In this document: positions 48,601 through 60,373 of the stretch, one piece after another | Position numbering within the stretch: the first letter of the stretch is position 1 | Layout of the letters: each line of letters starts with the position of its first letter | Assembly: GCA_033439265.1 (NCBI GenBank) | Contig: JAVTVX010000015.1 | Coordinates: forward strand, 25,349,947 to 25,413,946 | Direction: 5' to 3' | Source: Dillenia suffruticosa | Taxonomy: Eukaryota > Streptophyta > Magnoliopsida > Dilleniales > Dilleniaceae | Length of the DNA: 64,000 nucleotides | Program-made: the position numbers and the translations under genes | The notes under the pieces: generated by a model | Seen by the model: only the letters and a program-made list of their open reading frames with translations | Told to the model about the DNA's origin: nothing | Database searches by the model: none

Positions 48601-50074
48601 TAGCTAAGTTTGTTGTTGGATTTGAGGGAACTGAGAACGCTATATTTCATTTCCTTTTCCCTCACTGCTAGTAACCAAAATGGCCATTAGATGTCTTTTT
48701 GTCACAAGGATTTGTTCATCCATTTGGGGGGGGGGGGGGAATTCCACCATCTACAAAGATGAGCTGCTAGTGTTCTGCATTACAACAAGCACACATCATT
48801 TGAGTATATGATATTAATTCAGAAATCTAGCCATCGTTTGTTAAAGCACCAAATAAGTAAGCAAATGTGAGTAAACCTCCGGTCTGTTACTTGTTCTGTG
48901 AAGCCTGCCATATTATTTTTGACTTCATATTGGAAATTATAGGAAAAGCAAGAAATTATATTAGCATAACAAGATCACAGTACCACAAGAGATCTTACTT
49001 TTCACGGCATGCTCTCTCTGTGGATTCTGCAAAATTGTTGAAGGCATCAGCAACACGCCTGAGAAACACCTCATGACCACTTAGATATTCACCATCTTTC
49101 TGATCCAAATCAGTTGAAGTGAGAAAGGAATTCTTAGTAATAAGATAGAGGAACTCAAATGAGTAAAACTGATGAAATTCACTAGGAACTAAAATAGAAA
49201 AAGCCCATACCTGAAGAAGATACACAGCAATTGGAAGCAACCTCTTCAGAATGTGTAATAGCCTAGTGCCTAACTGAAGCGTGGAAAGAGCAATATTTAA
49301 CATTCTGGCCATTTTAAGAAACCAGAATCATGCCCATACAGAGATGACATGCAAGAAACTACCAGTTTATGGAAATACAATCTCCAACAAGCATGAAATA
49401 TTAGTAGCATATAGAGCAATGTCACCCACGTAAGAAGCTCTTCCGTTCACAATCACAAGTAATAAGGAAAATTCACAAGACAAATTAAAAATAAGCCCAT
49501 CCTACATACATAGTTTGAACATAATCTTGATAACTTGATCAGATGTCAAACAATGATATTTCTATTCTGTATCTTAGCAGAAACCGAAAACCACACCCAA
49601 GGAACATCAGGTTAAATTTCTCCTCACATGCAGAGATGCTTAGCAGAAACAGCATGACTGAAGAATCCCCTTTAACAAAGAAGAAAACCCCAGTTTTTTG
49701 TGCAAATCAATTTTTCACTCTGGAGATTTATCAAGTAGTTGACTTCTCACTGCATTAAAACCAGGCAGATTCCATGCCAGCTTGAAGGCAACCACATTCA
49801 AAACTATGAGTTGAGCTGAAACAAGGTGTCGTACAAAAACTAAAAGGTAGTCCACAGGAATCATAGTTACCAAGGACCAAATCAGCCAGTCGGACAGGAA
49901 ACCTGCTGAACTAGACATTCTACCTCTCCCTGTTTCGCAAAAGGCATTCTTATTTTCTTTTATATATATATTTGCTGAATAGTGCACTCTATTTTCTTGT
50001 TATTCCTCATGTTAACATTATATCACTGTCTGCTTAAGTCATTTTATTTTCACTTTTAGTGAGAGGGAGCGAGG

Positions 50075-50109
<35 letters not shown>

Positions 50110-53100
50110 TTGTGTTTTCTTGGACTGGTGTGGCTCCCATGACCACGGCTTGAACAAGTGACGCAATGACCAGTCCCATTGCCAGGCAATCACTGGTCCA
50201 AGTTTAATAAATATGACTGCTGTTCCTGGCAATAATATAAAATTTTCTTATTTTCATCATAAATCTATTTATCTAACTGTATTTGACCCACTGGTTCAAC
50301 CAGTAATCTACCAGTTGAACCGGTCCTTTTGCCAGGTCAATTACAGGTTAGCATCTTATTTTAAAAAGAAAAGGTTCATAACTGATGGGTCAGACATGGA
50401 CAAAGACCATGAAGGCCTGAGGCTCAAGTCAAGCTTTTTCAAACCTAGGAGCAAGGAACACCCAGGCCAGAGCTCTCATTCAACGCCCTGCTAATAAAGT
50501 TGCTGAGTACTATAAGTTCTTATAAAGATGGGAAATATACTTTTATCCTTATGATATAATGTAATTCTCAGAGATAAGTCATGATCGCAATTTTCTTTGC
50601 CTCGCCTATATTCTAGCTCCTATAAGTCTTATAGTGGTTTGATAAGATAGATTAGGATTAGAAGGGCAAGCTCCAAATACTGACGGAACATTTGGTCATG
50701 TGCAGAGAAGACAAACTCTTGCATTGCACCATTCTGGAGCACTGGTAATACAACAATTCAAGTTACAAGAGGTCAAGGAAGAACTTGGATGACTTTGGAA
50801 GCGGTTATGACTTGTCTAACATGATGTGCTATTACATAATTTGATTTCCAACCCAAGACTTATAAAATGTCCTAAATTAAGTATCAGGGCCTGAATCAAT
50901 TTGAAAACACAATACTAAACTCTATGCCTAGTGAAACAATTAACTATTCCCAAAGCTTAACTGATGGAAATAAATAAATATACACACATAGACAATAATG
51001 ACCGAAAATGAAAAATCTCCTAATATAAATCACAGCCAGGCCCTTCAACCAAGCACAAGTAATACCATAGCAAACACAAAAGAGATAATTCAGTGACACA
51101 TATCAATATCTTCCACCTCCATGTTCTGGAAGATAACATCCAAGGATTCTGAAATTTGGGTTGATGACAATTCCTAAGGGAGGGAGAACCACTAGAAATG
51201 CTAGAGCAAATGGAAGGTAAAACAAATCACCTGATGAAGAAATGGTTCAAACGTATCACGAGCCTTTGAAACAGCTATAACACAAGCTGTCCTGTTTTCA
51301 CCAAAAAAAATAAAACAAAATAAAGGGATAATGCAAAAATAACAACAAAAGAAGATAACATTAAAGGAATTCAAGAAAAAGATCAGAAGTACATCAAAGA
51401 AGTCTAAGAGAAAAAGTAAAACATCATGAACAAAGAAAACCACAGATACCTGGAATAGTTTGTTCCGTCATGAATATCTTCAACACCACAGGCATTGACA
51501 ATCTCTTCCCGTGTGATTGGTGGACATTTGATTCCACCAACAACAAAACGAAATTCGGCCATTGCACGATGATATTGTGCACCCCCATAAAGACGCATTG
51601 CCGCATTCTAGAAAGGTCAAAAAAGAATTTCTAGTTCCAAATTGCTAGAGAAAAGTAAAAAAGATTAATGCTAGAACAATGACAATTTCAAGAAGTAACA
51701 ATGTCCTATTAAAAATTCTACCAAAAAAATAGTGTTCCATCATTACAAATTCAATAATAATATATAAGAAAAGATTATTAATTAAGGTTTACAATCTCCA
51801 ACAACTCATCTTAAAGATTCGTTTGTTTTTTCCTTTCCATTCAAAACTCCAAACATAGTTAACATTCTCGCAGACATAATTTTTGTAAGCAAGTGTGGGC
51901 TATAACTTGTATTAAGTTGATAAAAGCATTGAAATATTTATGACATGCCATAGCAAAGAGGTGGCAGAAGTATTATGAGCAGGCCGTTTGTAACTTCATT
52001 GTGGTACACGGTCTATTACACTCTTCCCATCAATTGGGTGACTAAAAGTTTGGTGGAGAATGAGCTTTCAGCATGGAATGACTTGAGGTATAGTAAGGTG
52101 AGAATGGGTCCTCTAGCCATTTTCAAGTGAGTTTGGAAGATTTTCAGGTGAGGTATAGTACAGGCAGGATTTTTTATGTGGTTGAAAAGCCATCAGCTAG
52201 TTTTCTTGGATTTTGGTTTTCCTCTAAATCGTTCTCTGCTTGCAAAGAGGTTACTGATTCTGTAGATGCTCTTATTCTTGAATGTGTCTGCTTGCACTGT
52301 ATAAATGTACTTCCTTTTTCTTATCCCAAAAAAAAAGGGGATTACTTTAGGACTGTTCTGTGAATTGCTTGGTTGTTTACTATCATCATTTTTTCCTGAT
52401 ACCAGATGTTGACGATTGATTTATGGAGAAGAAAAAATGTATGACCAAGTATTTAGTTTATTCTAGCAGGATAATGGTAGATCAGAGTCAAAATGCAGTT
52501 AGCATTTGTCAACGTAGTCCAAAAGCTTAAGATAATGGAGAACTATATATGCATGAATTTATATTCTAATGCCCTTCCTGTGATGACTTATTTAGGGTTC
52601 TAACCGCATGGAATTTTAGATGGGATGATAAGGGTCGGAGGAACCTTAAACTCACAACCTATATCTTGTTAAACTACCAATTGCTCAGAAAGCTCAAGTT
52701 GAACTCTAGTTGTTGTTTCGCATGTTATTATACAAGACATGCAGTAAATTCTGCAACTCATTTCATAGCAATAACCATATTCAGACAATTATAAAGCTTA
52801 CTGGTATTAGCTTGTGTGGGAACTGGACACCATCAGAACCAATAAATGCACCACCATTAACACGCTCATCTTGCAAAGTCTCTCCTGCAACCAAACACGG
52901 CAGAAGCAAGACAAAGTGTGACAAACTTTGGAACTGTAAAGAAAATAGTTAAAGTGCTAGCAATAATTCATCTAAGGATTTCAAAAATTCTGTGAGATAC
53001 TAAGAGTTCGCTGTTCTAATCCAAATCAAGGGATTTTAAAATTTCATGGAACCACCAATTTCCACAAATGCTGGGATTCTAAAATATCATTAAAAAAAAA

Positions 53101-54268
53101 AAACAGAAAAAAGTCAATTTGACAAATCTCAAATCTTTTAAGCTTATCGGTTTCTTAAAAATTAATTTTTTTTATAAATCAACAACTCAAATTTTAAATT
53201 TAGGTGTAAAATATTTAAAGAGGGATGTTTAATAATTCAAATAATCCTATAATCTAAGAATACAAATTTTTTTAAAGTGATGGATCTAAAATACCAAATT
53301 TTGAAAAGCCATCACTTGCAAACTCCCATGACTTCAAATTACCATCAAAAGAACACAACATACAAGAAATGGTTGTGCTTGCAAAATAGAACTCATTGAA
53401 AGTGTGCCATATGAAAAGATTTACCAAATTTATCCGGAGGTGCAATGACTGTCCCCTTTAACAGCAATGACAACTGAGTCATAAAATAAATTTATATCAG
53501 CCTGTTGAACCAAAACGATCAAGTGGAAAGCTAATCATTTGACACTCATTCTAATGAAAAATTAATTAGCAAGAAGAGAAAAACCCAGATAAGAAATAAA
53601 TAATACAAGGTGAAGAAACAGACTCAAAAATCTAAATAACCCAGAAAGCAATGCATTGACTAGGTTAGTGACCAAATCCTGAAATTTGAACACTATGCAC
53701 CTTCAAAAGTATAACTTGTACAATCACACCAACCATCACATCTTGACTAAATCAAGTTGACAATAAAGCATCAATCATTTAAATGTTCTTAAAAATTGAG
53801 TAGGCTTGAAAACCTTAGTCACAAAGAGATCATGAAAAGCTCGTCCTCTTTCCTTTAGCTTTATTCCATCTAGAGTGCTGGAAGAAAATGAAGCCAGAAA
53901 GTATGAACATAAATTGCATCATCATCAGGTTTCTATAGTTGATTTCAACGATCAACTTACCTGAATTCCTGATTTATTTCATTTAGCTTTCTTGTAGCAG
54001 TCCGGTGCTCCTTTTCAAGAAGGGGAATTATCAATGGGACATTGTCCATGTACCTTGTAATAACAAATACTTGGTTAGAGAATATTATACTCAACCAAAA
54101 AGAATTACCAGGCAACACGTGAAAATTCTCATACCTTTTCTGAAGCAGATCTTCCAAGAATATTCTCAGCCTGCTAACACCAATTCTACTCCTTTCTTGA
54201 TTCGACAAGGACCTCCCCAGCTTCTCCTCCAATGATGCAACATCTTCCATCTCTCTCAAGGAAATTGC
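45616..54268 (-). CDS. DRP5B/ARC5 plastid-division dynamin, 3' thirteen exons (partial)
   Basis: DRP5B (ARC5) is the dynamin-related GTPase that assembles on the outer chloroplast envelope and drives the last constriction in plastid division. Minus-strand exons: 54268-54135, 54053-53961, 53877-53814, 53473-53425, 52884-52802, 51607-51450, 51291-51231, 49273-49211, 49099-48999, 47580-47523, 47063-46716, 45930-45766, 45675-45616 (TGA 45618-45616). All junctions are GT-AG. They total 1437 nt, one open frame of 478 codons. Diagnostic strings: ISLREMEDVASLEEKLGR, VPLIIPLLEKEHRTATRKL, MRLYGGAQYHRAMAEFRF, ITREEIVNACGVEDIHDGTN, HILKRLLPIAVYLLQ, MRLADLLDSTLWNRRLAPSS and FEDDLDNVFDITNLQ. This is the part after the GTPase domain (stalk, middle and C-terminal regions); it ends about 15 residues earlier than I recall for Arabidopsis. 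The GTPase exons are absent downstream of 54268, at least to 59.8 kb. The frame looks functional, but whether the N-terminus exists is unknown. Confidence 0.92.
47581..48998 (-). other. DRP5B intron 9
   Basis: Intron between exons 9 and 10. It carries the + strand open frames 47919-48188 and 48189-48476, which have no recognised domain, and a G14 tract at 48726-48739. It may hold an old insertion, but I see no terminal repeats. Confidence 0.6.
49274..51230 (-). other. DRP5B intron 7 with (GA)n and palindromic patch
   Basis: The largest of the introns between mapped exons, about 2 kb. It contains (GA)n at about 50078-50107 and a cluster of related inverted words at 50165-50323: GACCAGTCCC, CACTGGTCC, the near-palindrome ACTGGTTCAACCAGT at 50290-50304, and CCAGTTGAACCGG at 50311-50323. 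These look like a decayed DNA-transposon end. Confidence 0.6.
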
Positions 54269-54689
54269 CTGAAAGGAAAAAAATGAATCATTAAGTTTTG
54301 AAACAAGCAGAAGACTAAGAAAAGCAACATGCCTCAATCCCACAACCCCACCTGAAAGAAAAATAGAATTTGCAGAATACTACCTACTTTCCGTATTGTC
54401 AAATGAGTACGCATAAAAAATACAACAAAGTTCACCACTGGCACAAAATGAAGGCATGCCAGTATTTCAAGTAGCACGAAATAAAGGTCTTGGCATGACA
54501 AAACAAAGAGAATGGCAATATGGATCTTAAAGAAGCAAGTTTTTGGCAATTAAGTGGCAAGTAACATACTTATGTCGTAAAGGCAGTTCCTCTTTCACTA
54601 AGGAAACAAGGTTGTATATCCCTCGGACACAAAGACTGGAAATGACATGTAGGCAACCTAAGAGATTACATCAAGAAATATAACAAGAC

Positions 54690-55481
54690 TGTTGAAGATG
54701 TCGATGAAGCATTCAAAGAGATGTGTGAATGGATACCTTCCAAATATATAGCCCTAATCCGCCATCAACTTGGATAGCAAATTCAATAAAAAATCCAAGG
54801 AAATGAAGAGAAGAAAAGGCCCAAAATGAAGCAAAAAACAAGCCCTCAAAGCAGGATCATAATCTGTCCAGAAATGTTCTCTGCTCAAGGCCCATTTCAA
54901 GCCATGTTCAAGCTCAATTTTCAAGCAGCTTTTGGTCCGATTCTTAAGGGATTTTTAGCCCATAAAATGGGCATATTGAAGCCCTAAAAGGGAGCCCAAA
55001 AAGGGCCCTTAAAAGAGCTCAAACAGCTAGTTCAAATGAACTAGCCGTTGGACTGCATAACAACCAAAAATATGGCTGATATACAGTCCATTGGGGACAG
55101 GAATCTGTCCCTCTATCCCCCCAATGGCTCTCTAACGCTTTGGAGACCATTTTCTCTCATTTTAAGCTCCTCTCTTCCTCTATAAATAGGTCTCAAAGGG
55201 ATGGAGCAAAGCACCTTGGAGCATTGTCTCCATGTATCATTTTTAGGTCTAAAAAGTCTCTCAAAATTATTTTGTATTTTAGAGTATAGTCTCTATAATG
55301 TTTTTGTATATTTGATATTTCATCAAAGAAATAGAATTATGTTAATTCACAAACATCAAGTCTCTTCTTTTGTTATTCTTCAGCATCTTCAAACAAACCT
55401 TCCATCTTCCTTCAAGTTCCAAACCATTGCTGACCAAAATCTAGCTCAACTACGAAAACTTCCACACTTCAAATTTCAACA
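54690..55481 (+). repeat. 5' LTR of copia-3
   Basis: 792 bp, starting TGTTGAAGATGTCGATG and ending AAATTTCAACA. It matches 57179-57967 over its full length with scattered differences. It contains two related words (AAATATGGCTGATATACAGT) near the U3 end of its promoter region. Confidence 0.95.
55181..55188 (+). promoter_or_regulatory. TATA box of copia-3 5' LTR
   Basis: TATAAATA lies about 300 bp from the end of the LTR, after CTCTTCCTC. The 3' LTR has TATACATA at the same place, so the two promoters have diverged. Transcription would start near 55210-55220. Confidence 0.7.
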
Positions 55482-56496
55482 TGGTATCAGAGCGGGTTAC
55501 ATTTCCTTCCTCACTTCCGAAAATTACCCTCAATGGGCTGCCATAATTCAAAGGCTCTTAAATATTTCAGATTCTTTGGAGTATATCCAAGAAGAGCCTC
55601 TTAAGTCCATACACACCAAATTGGAGCAATGGAAGAAGCAAGATGATGGCATCACTCTCAAGCTCCTCACATCAATGGATGAAGCACATCAAAGCATGGT
55701 GAGGGGCTGTCCAAATGCCAAGGCTGTGTGGGATACTTTGGAAGGTCTCTACGGCAACAAACACAACTTGGGGAGAGTTTTTGAACTTCAACAACAAATC
55801 TCCAAACTTCAAATAGGTGACAAAACTCTACCCCAAGCTTTCGACGACCTCGAACGGCTATGCACAGAATTGGAGACATTGAAACCACTAACAATGGATC
55901 TCAATATTCTTCAACAAAGAAGAAATGAAGACAAGACATTTGCTTTGCTCATTTCCTTTGGAGAGCCATTCAAAGAGGTGCGCCAAAAAATCCTAAGAAA
56001 GGAAACTCTACCATCTTATGAGGAGGTAAGGGGAATGATTCAAAGGGTCGAAACCTCTAAAAGGCTTGAGGAAGAAAGTCGACCACAAATGGAGTCCTAC
56101 AGCTTCAAGGCGACGGTGGAGGAGCAACATGCTGAGAACGTGTGCACCCATTGCCAAAGACAAGGTCACATCGAAGAAAGATGTTGGGACTTACATACAA
56201 ACCTCAAGCCAAACGGAGCAAGGTCGTATCAAAGGAGGAGTGAACTGCCTATTAAAGGTATAAACTCCTATCCAAATTTAAATGCTTTTAAATATATGCA
56301 TTGCCATATTAGACAGACCACTTACATGTCTAGAGAAGGATACAAATATATTATATCATTTATTGATCATCACTCTAAATATACATGGGTATATATGCTT
56401 AAGGAAATGACACAAGCACATAATACATTTAAAAAGTACTATCATCTAGTTACTAAGGTATACAATATATCAATTCAAACATTTTGGAACGGATGA
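55201..56496 (+). CDS. Copia-3 Gag fused to integrase-core remnant
   Basis: A 431-codon frame is open from the LTR (ATG 55201) across the primer site. Codons 1-94 are LTR; the Gag part begins around SFLTSENYPQWAAIIQRLL (55507 onward). It continues with KAVWDTLEGLYG, LQQQISKLQIGDKTLPQAF and KTFALLISFGEPF, and a CCHC zinc knuckle CTHCQRQGHIEERC (about codons 315-328). After a short linker it runs straight into integrase-core sequence, YIISFIDHHSKYTWVYMLKE, skipping protease and the HHCC region. It ends at TGA 56494-56496 by frameshift within integrase. That Gag is uninterrupted is unusual in this window; the upstream ATG is probably not the real start. Confidence 0.8.
   Translation: MEQSTLEHCLHVSFLGLKSLSKLFCILEYSLYNVFVYLIFHQRNRIMLIHKHQVSSFVILQHLQTNLPSSFKFQTIADQNLAQLRKLPHFKFQHGIRAGYISFLTSENYPQWAAIIQRLLNISDSLEYIQEEPLKSIHTKLEQWKKQDDGITLKLLTSMDEAHQSMVRGCPNAKAVWDTLEGLYGNKHNLGRVFELQQQISKLQIGDKTLPQAFDDLERLCTELETLKPLTMDLNILQQRRNEDKTFALLISFGEPFKEVRQKILRKETLPSYEEVRGMIQRVETSKRLEEESRPQMESYSFKATVEEQHAENVCTHCQRQGHIEERCWDLHTNLKPNGARSYQRRSELPIKGINSYPNLNAFKYMHCHIRQTTYMSREGYKYIISFIDHHSKYTWVYMLKEMTQAHNTFKKYYHLVTKVYNISIQTFWNG
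55482..55493 (+). promoter_or_regulatory. Primer binding site of copia-3
   Basis: TGGTATCAGAGC immediately after the LTR is an exact 12-base match to the initiator tRNA-Met complement. Confidence 0.95.
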
Positions 56497-56499
56497 TAG

Positions 56500-57178
56500 A
56501 AATAACATATGCCCTAACTTTGAAAGTTTTTTAAAACAAAAGGGCATTGAACTAGAAATCATGAGTCAAGAAAATCTCAAAATAAATAAGGAAGACATAA
56601 ACGCAATGGCACTATCATTATTAGAAGACACACACTTGACTCATGAATATTGGTGTGATGCTATTAGCACCGCCACATACACATACAATCGCATTCCACA
56701 GTATGAATTTCATGAAAAATCTCTAATAGAAATCATTAGAAATAGCAAACCAAGCCTTTTGCATCTTAAAAGATTTGGGTGTATTTGCTACATGAATGGA
56801 GTGTAATGTATATTCTTAAGATATGGGCCAAGAAAAAATGGATATATTTGTTATGATTCTAAAATTAATACGGCATATATATCGAAAGATATGAAATTTG
56901 CCCAAGATGATCTTTACTTCGCAGAATTAGGTGATAAGGCACCTCTGAGTCTGCCTATCAAAGCTCCAACTGAGGAGCATGGGGGAGAACAACAAATAAG
57001 CCATGTTCATATAGCTTGTAATGCTCAAGTCATTGAGGGGGAGCAAAAAGACGAGACCAAAAAGAAGATAGAAACACAAGAAAAAGAAGGCCAAGGAACC
57101 TCAAGAAGCTCAACCTTCCATCACTATCTCTCCAAGTCACGACTCCATGAAGTTCCATTCGTCGGACTTGAGGGGGAG
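56500..57178 (+). pseudogene. Copia-3 integrase C-terminal remnant
   Basis: After the frameshift, integrase continues: NFESFLKQKGIELEIMS (56516 onward), EYWCDAISTATYTYNRIP, SLLHLKRFGCICYMNG to a TAA at 56804, then RKNGYICYDSKINTAYIS and a hydrophilic Glu/Lys-rich stretch (56940-57110). This corresponds to the variable region between integrase and reverse transcriptase. It stops at EGEC inside the LTR edge, so the reverse transcriptase coding part has been lost cleanly before the polypurine tract. Confidence 0.85.
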
Positions 57179-57967
57179 TGTTGAAGATGACGATGAAGCA
57201 TTCCAAGAGATGTGTGAATGGATGCCTCCCGAATACATAACCCTAATCCGCCAACTTGGATAGCAAATTCAATAAAAAATCCAAAGAAAGGATAGGAAGA
57301 AAAAGCCCAAAATGAAGCAAAAAATAAGCCCTCAAAGCTAGCCCATAATCTGTCCAGAAATGTTCTCTGCTCAAGGCCCATTTCAAGCCATATTCAAGGC
57401 CAATTTTCAAGCAGCTTTTGGTCCAGTTCTTAGGAAATTTTAGCTCATAAAATGGGCATATTAAAGCCCTTAAAGGGAGCCCAAAAATGGCCATTAAAAG
57501 AGCTCAAACGGCTAGTTCAAATATACTAGCCATTGGACTGTATAACAGCCAAAAATATGACTGTTATACAGTCCATTGGGGACAGGAATCTGTCCCCCTG
57601 TCCCCCCAACGATTCTCTAATGCTTTGGAGACCATTTTCTCTCATTTTAAGCTCCTATCTTCCTCTATACATAGGTCTCAAAGGGATGGAGCAAAGCACC
57701 TTGAAGCATTGTCTCCTTGTATCATTTTTATGACTAAAAAGTCTCTCAAAATTGTGTTGTATTTTTTATCATAGTTTTTATAATATTTTTGTATATTTGA
57801 TACTTTATCAAAGAAATAGAATTGTGTTAATTCACATACATCAAGTCTCTTCTTTTGTTGTTCTTCAACATCTTCAAACAAATCTTCCATCTTCCTTCAA
57901 GGTTTCAAACCATTGCTCACCAAAACCTAACTCAACTACCAAAGCTTCCGCACTTCAAATTTCAACA
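57179..57967 (+). repeat. 3' LTR of copia-3
   Basis: 789 bp, starting TGTTGAAGATGACG and ending TTTCAACA, followed by AAGAC. It is preceded by the polypurine tract. Confidence 0.95.
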
Positions 57968-57972
57968 AAGAC

Positions 57973-58867
57973 ATGGAAGGCCTAGGAGAAATGCAGAAAC
58001 ATGGCATGCCCACTCACCATTACATGGTGTAACTAGGTGAGTAAATTCAGACTTGTGAACCAATTCACAGGTGTAGTAACACAGTAGTTAAAGAGTAAGA
58101 TCCACCTTAGAACAACGCATCCAACAGTAAGCAATATATAAATATGATGAGAAAACCCAAGGTTGTCAATGCTGGTAAGTCAAGATCTCTAACAAATACT
58201 AAACCTAAAATAAAGGAGAAAACAAAAGCAAGTTCTCACGCGTTATGTGAAAAAATTGCCATCGCTAAAACAATTAAGAATTTACTTCAAGATGTTGATT
58301 GAACTCAATACTGTAAAAAGGTAGAAACTAACACAAGTGAGAATGTAATGAAACAACATCTTAGGATGAAGAACATGAGGAGTAAGTAAAGCCATGTACA
58401 TTAATGATTTGTATATTATCATGAGGCTTGGTAACAAATTTTAAAAATGACAAATAAATACATAAGCATGCATATGGACATCATACATCCAATGGGTTAA
58501 CCAGTAATTCTTTTCAGGAGGATTATTGTGCACCATGTAAAAGCTAATTTCACAGAATAAACTAGTCTCAATCAAATTGTTAAAAATGATTGACTTTCTA
58601 AACTTAATATTAACAAAATAAATTTTGTATTTTCACACATTTCTTAAAAATATATAGTTTCAGATTATGAAAATATACTCGATTAATCTCATTGTATACA
58701 CAATCCCAATTTATGTGCCACAATTCAACCATAGACTATAGTTGGTTGATTATTAAGAAAGTAAATTTTGGCCAAACAAGCGTTCACATTGAAATCCCGT
58801 TTCTTAGTAACAAAATACCCTTTCTCAGTAACAAAATAAACATACCTTAGTTTTTATCAGAAAAGAA
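57973..58867. other. Intron or intergenic DNA right of copia-3
   Basis: If DRP5B continues upstream this is intron sequence. I searched the minus strand for the GTPase-side exons expected before ISLREMED and found none. No other feature is seen. Confidence 0.5.
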
Positions 58868-59247
58868 TGAAATGTATTCACAGCAAAATAGAAAACAAAA
58901 GAAGGAGATTAGTACCAAGGAGGTATACCCCTAAATCCCTATTATAGTAAGAAATCTATATAATCAACAACCTCCTCAAAAGACTCAAACAACCCATAAG
59001 TCGACCAAAACACAAACACTTAAGAAACACGTACACAAAAACCACCAAAATTTTCTCCACCCCTCAAATGAAATGTATTCACAGCAAAATAGAAGACAAA
59101 AGAAGGAGATTAGTACCAAGGAGGTATACCCCTAACTCCCTATTATAGTAAGAAATCTATATAATCAACAACCTTCACAAAAGACTCAAACAACCTAAAC
59201 ACTTGAGAAACGCGTACACAAAAACCACCAAAATTTTCTCCACCCCT
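58868..59247. repeat. Tandem duplication, about 201-bp unit
   Basis: TGAAATGTATTCACAGC and the sequence after it occur at 58868 and again at 59069. The second copy matches the first to CACCCCTCAAA but lacks about 22 bases (CATAAGTCGACCAAAACACA...). A few substitutions separate the copies. Confidence 0.9.
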
Positions 59248-59836
59248 CAAAATTTTCTTGCTCCCTTCATAGCACAACCAAAACAGGCCTACACGGAAAA
59301 TCCAAACAACTTTTGTCTTCCTTGTACAACTGTCACACAACTCCAACCCGCAGCTCAATTTGTATACAAGTTGAATTTACCCAAACATAAGTGCAAATGA
59401 GAGACAATGCTTTCCCACAAGCATCAAGTCCAAATGCAACAAGAAGCAAATGATCAATCCAAATCACCAGCGCAAGCTCTTCTTTACATAAATACACGCC
59501 TATGAATCAATACAATGTCCTGCCTTTGTGGATTATCTTGAGTTAAAAATCTAATCATGCTGCCTCCTATGCATGAAAGGCCACTCTTCAGGAACAAGAG
59601 ACTATCATATGAGCATCCAAGGAAAAGGAACCAACTCCTCATCCTTATCATTTGCTTTCAGCATGTTACAGAGCTTAACATCAAGTATTCAATTAAGTAC
59701 AAAACAAACTTCATATTTAATGTGCATTTCTGATGAGATTAATGGAATATTCAAATTTTATTGCAATGCCAAATAAGTCAAAGTATCATTGGAACAGAAA
59801 TGAAACCCTTCACAAGTGAATATACAAATTTTGTGG
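59248..59836. other. Intron or intergenic DNA
   Basis: Non-coding by inspection. The + strand frames 59203-59400 and 59573-59776 have no recognised domain. Confidence 0.5.
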
Positions 59837-60087
59837 TGTTGGAATGTAGAGTTATCATAGGAAGCTTATTACTTACCGGCTATACAACCTATATAGGATT
59901 AGTTAGGAAAGTTTTACTTTTGGACTCGGATTGACAGATTTGGGTACAGCTTTGGATAGTTTCCTGTCTTGCAAGATTTAATTAGATAGTTTGTTATTTT
60001 TGTGACCTATAATAGTTTATATATTGTCATGTACAATTCCATTCAATCAATGAGAAATACAGAAAAATTCATCCTTATTTTGTGTCA
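59837..60087 (+). repeat. 5' LTR of copia-A
   Basis: 251 bp with TG...CA ends. The inner end is fixed by the adjoining primer site. The outer end rests on the TGTTGGAA start. Confidence 0.75.
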
Positions 60088-60373
60088 TGGAATTAGAGCT
60101 TTAGGCTCTTTCTGGGATTGAATACTTTGGCCTTTTTTTTAACTCTATTTTACTCTATTTCATAAAGACAAAACTGAGTATTTTTCCAGCCCTAGATCCT
60201 TTTCTTGGTTTCTATCAACGTGTGGCCTTCATTGCCACCATCAACCAATCACAGCCTTCATTGTTGTGTAAATCTCCTCTATAAATCCAATTTTTCTTTT
60301 CTCCAACTTTTTTTTCCAATGTTCCACCAAGTCTCGAAGCACTAAATCAAACAATACCAGCCAGACCAAGCAA

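Larger units (their letters stand above)
54690..57967 (+). mobile_element. RT-less Ty1/copia element (copia-3), antisense in DRP5B intron
   Basis: This 3278-bp element has LTRs at 54690-55481 and 57179-57967 and the target duplication AAGAC (54685-54689 and 57968-57972). It has a perfect tRNA-Met primer site and the polypurine tract CTTGAGGGGGAG. Only gag and parts of integrase are present; protease, the integrase zinc region, reverse transcriptase and RNase H are absent. It would have depended on another element's enzymes. It lies on the opposite strand to DRP5B, upstream of exon 54268-54135. Confidence 0.95.

Noticed and set aside
51404-51606. Minus-strand frame taken alone as a gene
   Set aside because: It is DRP5B exon 51607-51450 read through into its intron; it belongs to the spliced gene.
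54005-54235. + strand frame of 76 codons
   Set aside because: Antisense shadow of two DRP5B exons.
57124-57494. Minus-strand frames of about 85 codons
   Set aside because: Lie inside the copia-3 3' LTR and lack any domain; LTR sequence explains them.
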